Shown piece after piece: positions 60,945 through 64,000 of a stretch of 64,000 nt of DNA; the stretch's first letter is position 1; the number at the start of each line of letters is the position of its first letter. The notes below the pieces were generated by a model. The model made no database searches, had not been told where the DNA came from, and worked only from the letters and a program-made list of their open reading frames with translations. Made by a program: the position numbers and the translations under genes. This DNA is from Nomia melanderi. Its lineage: Eukaryota; Arthropoda; Insecta; Hymenoptera; Halictidae. Location: assembly GCF_051020985.1 (NCBI RefSeq), contig NW_027475141.1, forward strand, positions 930,001 through 994,000. The letters run 5' to 3'.

Positions 60945-63042
60945 GTCCGAGGTCGTTCCCGCTGCACAGATTCATGCGCAAGGGCCTCCTGCAGATAATT
61001 CACTTTGGTTTATTGCGCTATCTCTAATAGCACCCGAGATATCACCAGATATATATTGGATTTTCCCCTGACCCTGAGTGTCCGGCCCCATGAGTCGGCG
61101 GTTTTCCCGGCCCCTGGTGGTCCGAGGTCGTTCTCGCTGCCAGATTCATGCGCCAGAGCCTCCTACAGACAATGCACTTTGATTTACTGCGCTATCTGTA
61201 AAAGCACACGAGATATCACAAGATATATATTGGATTTTCCCCTGACCCTGAGTGTCCGGCCCCATGAGACGGTGGTTTTCTCGGCCCCTGGTGGTCCGAG
61301 GTCGTTCCCGCTGCCCAGATTCATGCGCCAGGGCCACGTACAGACAATGCACTTTGATTTATTGCGCTATCTGTAATAGCACCCTAGATATCACCAGATA
61401 TATATTGGATTTTTCTCTGACCCTGAGTGTCCGGCCCAATGAGACGGTGGTATTCTCGGCCCCTGGTGGTCCGAGGTCGTTCCCGCTACACAGATGCATG
61501 CACCAGGGCCTCCTGCAGATAATTCACTTTGGTTTATTGCGCTATATCTAATAGCACCCGAGATAGCACTAGATATGTATTGGATTTTCCCCTGACCCTG
61601 ACAGTCCGGCCCCATGAGACGGTGGTTTTCTCGGCCCCTGATTGTCCGAGGTCGTTCCCGCTGGACAGATTCATGCCCCAGGGCCTCCTACAGTCAATGC
61701 ACTTTGAGTTATTGCGCCATCTGTAATAGCACCCGAGATATCATCAAATATATATTGGATTTTCCCCTGACCCTGAGTGTCCGGCGCCATGAGTCAGTGG
61801 TTTTCCCGGCCCCTGGTGGTCCGAGGTCGTGCCCGCTGGCCAGATTCATGGGCCAGGGCCTCCTACAGACAATGCACTTTGATTTACTGCGCTATCTGTA
61901 ACAGCACACGAGATATCACTAGATATATATTGGATTTTCCCGTGACCCTGAGTGTCCGGCCCCATGAGACGGTGGTTTTCTCGGCCCTTGGTGGTCCGAG
62001 GACGTTCCCGCTGCACAGATGCATGGGCCAGGGCCACCTGCAGATAATTCACTTTGGTTTATTGCGCTATATCTAATAGCACCCGAGATATCACCAGATA
62101 TATATTGGATTTTCCCCTGACCCTGACAGCCCGGCCCCATGAGACGGTGGTTTTCTCGGCCCCTGGTGGTCCGAGGTCGTTCCCGCTGGCCAGGTTCATG
62201 CGCCAGGGCCTCCTACAGACAATGCACTTTGATTTATTGCGCTATCGGTAATAGCACCCGAGATATCACCAGATATATATTGGATTTTCCCCTGACCCTG
62301 AGTGTCCGCCCCCATGAGACGGTGATTTTCTCGGCCCCTGGTTGTCCGAGGACGTTCCCGCTGCACAGAATCATGCGCCAGGGCCTCCTACAGACAATGC
62401 ACTTTGATTTATTGCGCTATCTCTAATAGCACCCTAGATATCACCAGATATATATTGGATATTTCTCTGACCCTGAGTGTCCGGCCCCATGAGACGGTGG
62501 TTTTCTCGGCCCCTGGTGGTCCGAGGTCGTTCCCGCTGCCCAGATTCATGCGCCAGGGCCTCCTACAGACAACGCACTTTGATTTATTGCGCTTTCTGTA
62601 ATAGCACCCGAGATATCACCAGATATATATTGGATTTTTCCCTGACCCTGAGTGTCCGGCCCCATGAGACGGTGGTTTTCTCGGCCCCTGGTGGTCCGAG
62701 GTTGTTCCCTCTACACACATGCATGCGCCAGGGCCTCCTGCAGATAATTCACTTTGGTTTATTGAGCTATCTCTAATAGCACCCGTGATATCACCACATA
62801 TATATTGGATTTTCCCCTGACCCTGAGTGTCCGGCCCCGTGAGACGGTGGTTTTCTCGGCCCCTGGTGGTCCGAGGTCGTTCCCCTGGCCAGATTCATGC
62901 GCCAGGGCCTCCTACAGACAATGCACTTTGACTTATCGCGCTATCTGTAATAGCACACGAGATATCACAAGATATATATTGGATTTTCCCCTGACCCTGA
63001 GTGTCCGGCCCCATGAGACGGTGGTTTTCTCGGCCCCTGGTG
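60945..63042. repeat. 12-monomer HOR unit, copy 1 (2098 bp)
   Basis: The first ~955 bp (60945-61902) recur at 63043-64000, a period of 2098 bp (12 monomers minus 2). Shared variants are GAGTCGGCGGTTTTCCCGG, CGTTCTCGCTGCCAGATTC, GCCACGTACAGAC, GATAGCACTAGATATGTATT, CCCTGATTGTCCGAGG and ATGCCCCAGGGCC. I count about seven mismatches. The remaining 1.1 kb of the unit would repeat beyond the window if the tandem continues. Confidence 0.9.
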
Positions 63043-64000
63043 GTCCGAGGTCGTTCCCGCTGCACAGATTCATGCGCAAGGGCCTCCTGCAGATAATTCA
63101 CTTTGGTTTATTGCGCTATCTCTAATAGCACCCGAGATATCACCAGATATATATTGGATTTTCCCCTGACCCTTAGTGTCCGGCCCCATGAGTCGGCGGT
63201 TTTCCCGGCCCCTGGTGGTCCGAGGTCGTTCTCGCTGCCAGATTCATGCGCCAGAGCCTCCTACAGACAATGCACTTTGATTTACTGCGCTATCTGTAAA
63301 AGCACACGAGATATCACAAGATATATATTGGATTTTCCCCTGACCCTGAGTGTCCGGCCCCATGAGACGGTGGTTTTCTCGGCCCCTGGTGGTCCGAGGT
63401 CGTTCCCGCTGCCCAGATTCATGCGCCAGGGCCACGTACAGACAATGCACTTTGATTTATTGCGCTATCTGTAATAGCACCCTAGATATCACCAGATATA
63501 TATTGGATTTTTCTCTGACCCTGAGTGTCCGGCCCCATGAGACGGTGGTATTCTCGGCCCCTGGTGGTCCGAGGTCGTTCCCGCTACACAGATGCATGCA
63601 CCAGGGCCTCCTGCAGATAATTCACTTTGGATTATTGCGCTATATCTAATAGCACCCGAGATAGCACTAGATATGTATTGGATTTTCCCCTGACCCTGAC
63701 AGTCCGGCCCCATGAGACGGTGGTTTTCTCGGCCCCTGATTGTCCGAGGTCGTTCCCGCTGGACAGATTCATGCCCCAGGGCCTCCTACAGACAATGCAC
63801 TTTGAGTTATTGCGCCATCTGTAATAGCACCCGAGATATCATCAAATATATATTGGATTTTCCCCTGACCCTGAGTGTCCGGCCCTATGAGTCAGTGGTT
63901 TTCCCGGCCCCTGGTGGTCCGAGGTCGTGCCCACAGGCCAGATTCATGGGCCAGGGCCTCCTACAGACAATGCACTTTGATTTACTGCGCTATCTGTAAG
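63043..64000. repeat. 12-monomer HOR unit, copy 2 (cut by window end)
   Basis: Repeat of 60945-61902. The last bases (CTATCTGTAAG) are still inside a normal monomer, so the satellite continues past the right edge. Confidence 0.9.

Larger units (their letters stand above)
1..64000. repeat. Satellite DNA array, ~175 bp monomer, ~366 head-to-tail copies
   Basis: Every part of the window is a variant of one ~175 bp unit in one orientation. Motifs seen in nearly every unit, in order, are TAATAGCACCCGAGATATC, then CCAGATATATATTGG, then CCTGAGTGTCCGGCCCCATG, then TTCTCGGCCCCTGGTGGTCC, then TTCCCGCTGCACAGATTC, then GCGCCAGGGCCTCCT, then TTTATTGCGCTATCT. A landmark (the CTGAGTGTCCGG site) lies at 19 in the first unit and 63875 in the last, giving 366 landmarks. 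Its position modulo 175 drifts smoothly from 19 to 0, so there is no insertion or deletion of more than a few bases, except possible whole-monomer changes. Known centromeric satellites often have units of this size (human alpha ~171 bp, Arabidopsis ~178 bp, Xenopus Fcr1 174 bp); a centromeric role here is inference. Species and family are not recognised. Confidence 0.98.

Noticed and set aside
1..64000. Hundreds of open frames of 60-157 codons on both strands, many with near-identical translations (for example plus-strand frames at 14362-14835 and 16633-17106, 157 codons, and minus-strand frames of 68 codons in most monomers).
   Set aside because: They recur with the satellite period on both strands. 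Because 175 leaves remainder 1 on division by 3, the frame changes at every monomer. The longest frames arise only where a 1 bp indel happens to prolong a frame. There is no ribosome-binding context, codon bias or recognisable domain.
1..64000. Tandem protein repeat gene (such as a leucine-rich or zinc-finger array).
   Set aside because: A coding tandem repeat needs a unit divisible by 3 and preserved frame. Here both fail, and indels of 1-2 bp are common.
1..64000. CRISPR array or bacterial repeat region.
   Set aside because: There are no short repeats with unique spacers. The entire unit is repeated with graded divergence, which is satellite behaviour.
1..64000. Xenopus Fcr1, alpha satellite or another named centromeric family, based on the similar unit length.
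   Set aside because: Length alone is not evidence, and I cannot recall or match their sequences here. A database comparison of the consensus would decide.
1..64000. Promoters, origins or terminators in the AT-rich core.
   Set aside because: ATATATAT recurs in nearly every monomer with no associated initiation or termination context. Nothing distinguishes one copy as functional.

Overview
The whole window is satellite DNA. From base 1 to base 64000 it is one head-to-tail array, all in one orientation, of a monomer of about 175 bp. There are about 366 monomers, and a landmark found in each can be followed from coordinate 19 to coordinate 63875. I found no protein-coding gene, no RNA gene, no transposon, no CRISPR array and no unique sequence. 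The many short open frames on both strands come from a monomer that happens to lack stops; because 175 is not a multiple of 3, the frame changes at every monomer boundary. An array this long with this monomer size points to a eukaryotic centromeric or pericentromeric (or other heterochromatic) block. I do not recognise the family and cannot name the species. A typical monomer is about 53% G+C, has roughly nine CpG sites, carries an EcoRV site (GATATC) next to an AT-rich stretch, and has a short GC-rich dyad.

The array is organised as a mosaic of higher-order repeats (HORs). Neighbouring monomers differ visibly, while multi-monomer blocks recur nearly unchanged. The main blocks are: a 21-monomer (3673 bp) unit at about 4968-8640, repeated at 8641-12313, with a rearranged partial copy at 1-593; a 1.1 kb block at 13400-14517 with an apparently identical copy at 18644-19761; an 11-monomer relation at 15305/17227; 7- to 9-monomer relations at 22.2-24.5 kb; a block repeated four times in 25-31 kb; a 9-monomer (1574 bp) tandem unit at 37867-40677 that also has a copy at 35626-36650; a highly homogenised zone at 40.7-51.9 kb; a 3-monomer (526 bp) duplication at 52.5-53.5 kb; and a 12-monomer (2098 bp) unit at 60945-64000 that runs off the right edge. 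No single HOR period dominates.

Several monomer classes are visible. The common class (A) and a minority class (B, about 34 copies) share most of the monomer but differ over one block of about 40 bp; hybrids between them occur. B monomers are absent from about 21.7-30.8 kb and 40.3-52.6 kb. Within A there are two linked 3' haplotypes (CTGCAG..ATAATTC and CTACAG..ACAATGC), a 'TGTGTCG' subclass near the left end, and a 'GCAGCCCAG' subclass restricted to about 40.9-51.8 kb. The pattern is what repeated unequal exchange and gene conversion would give. All identities were judged by eye and block ends are approximate.
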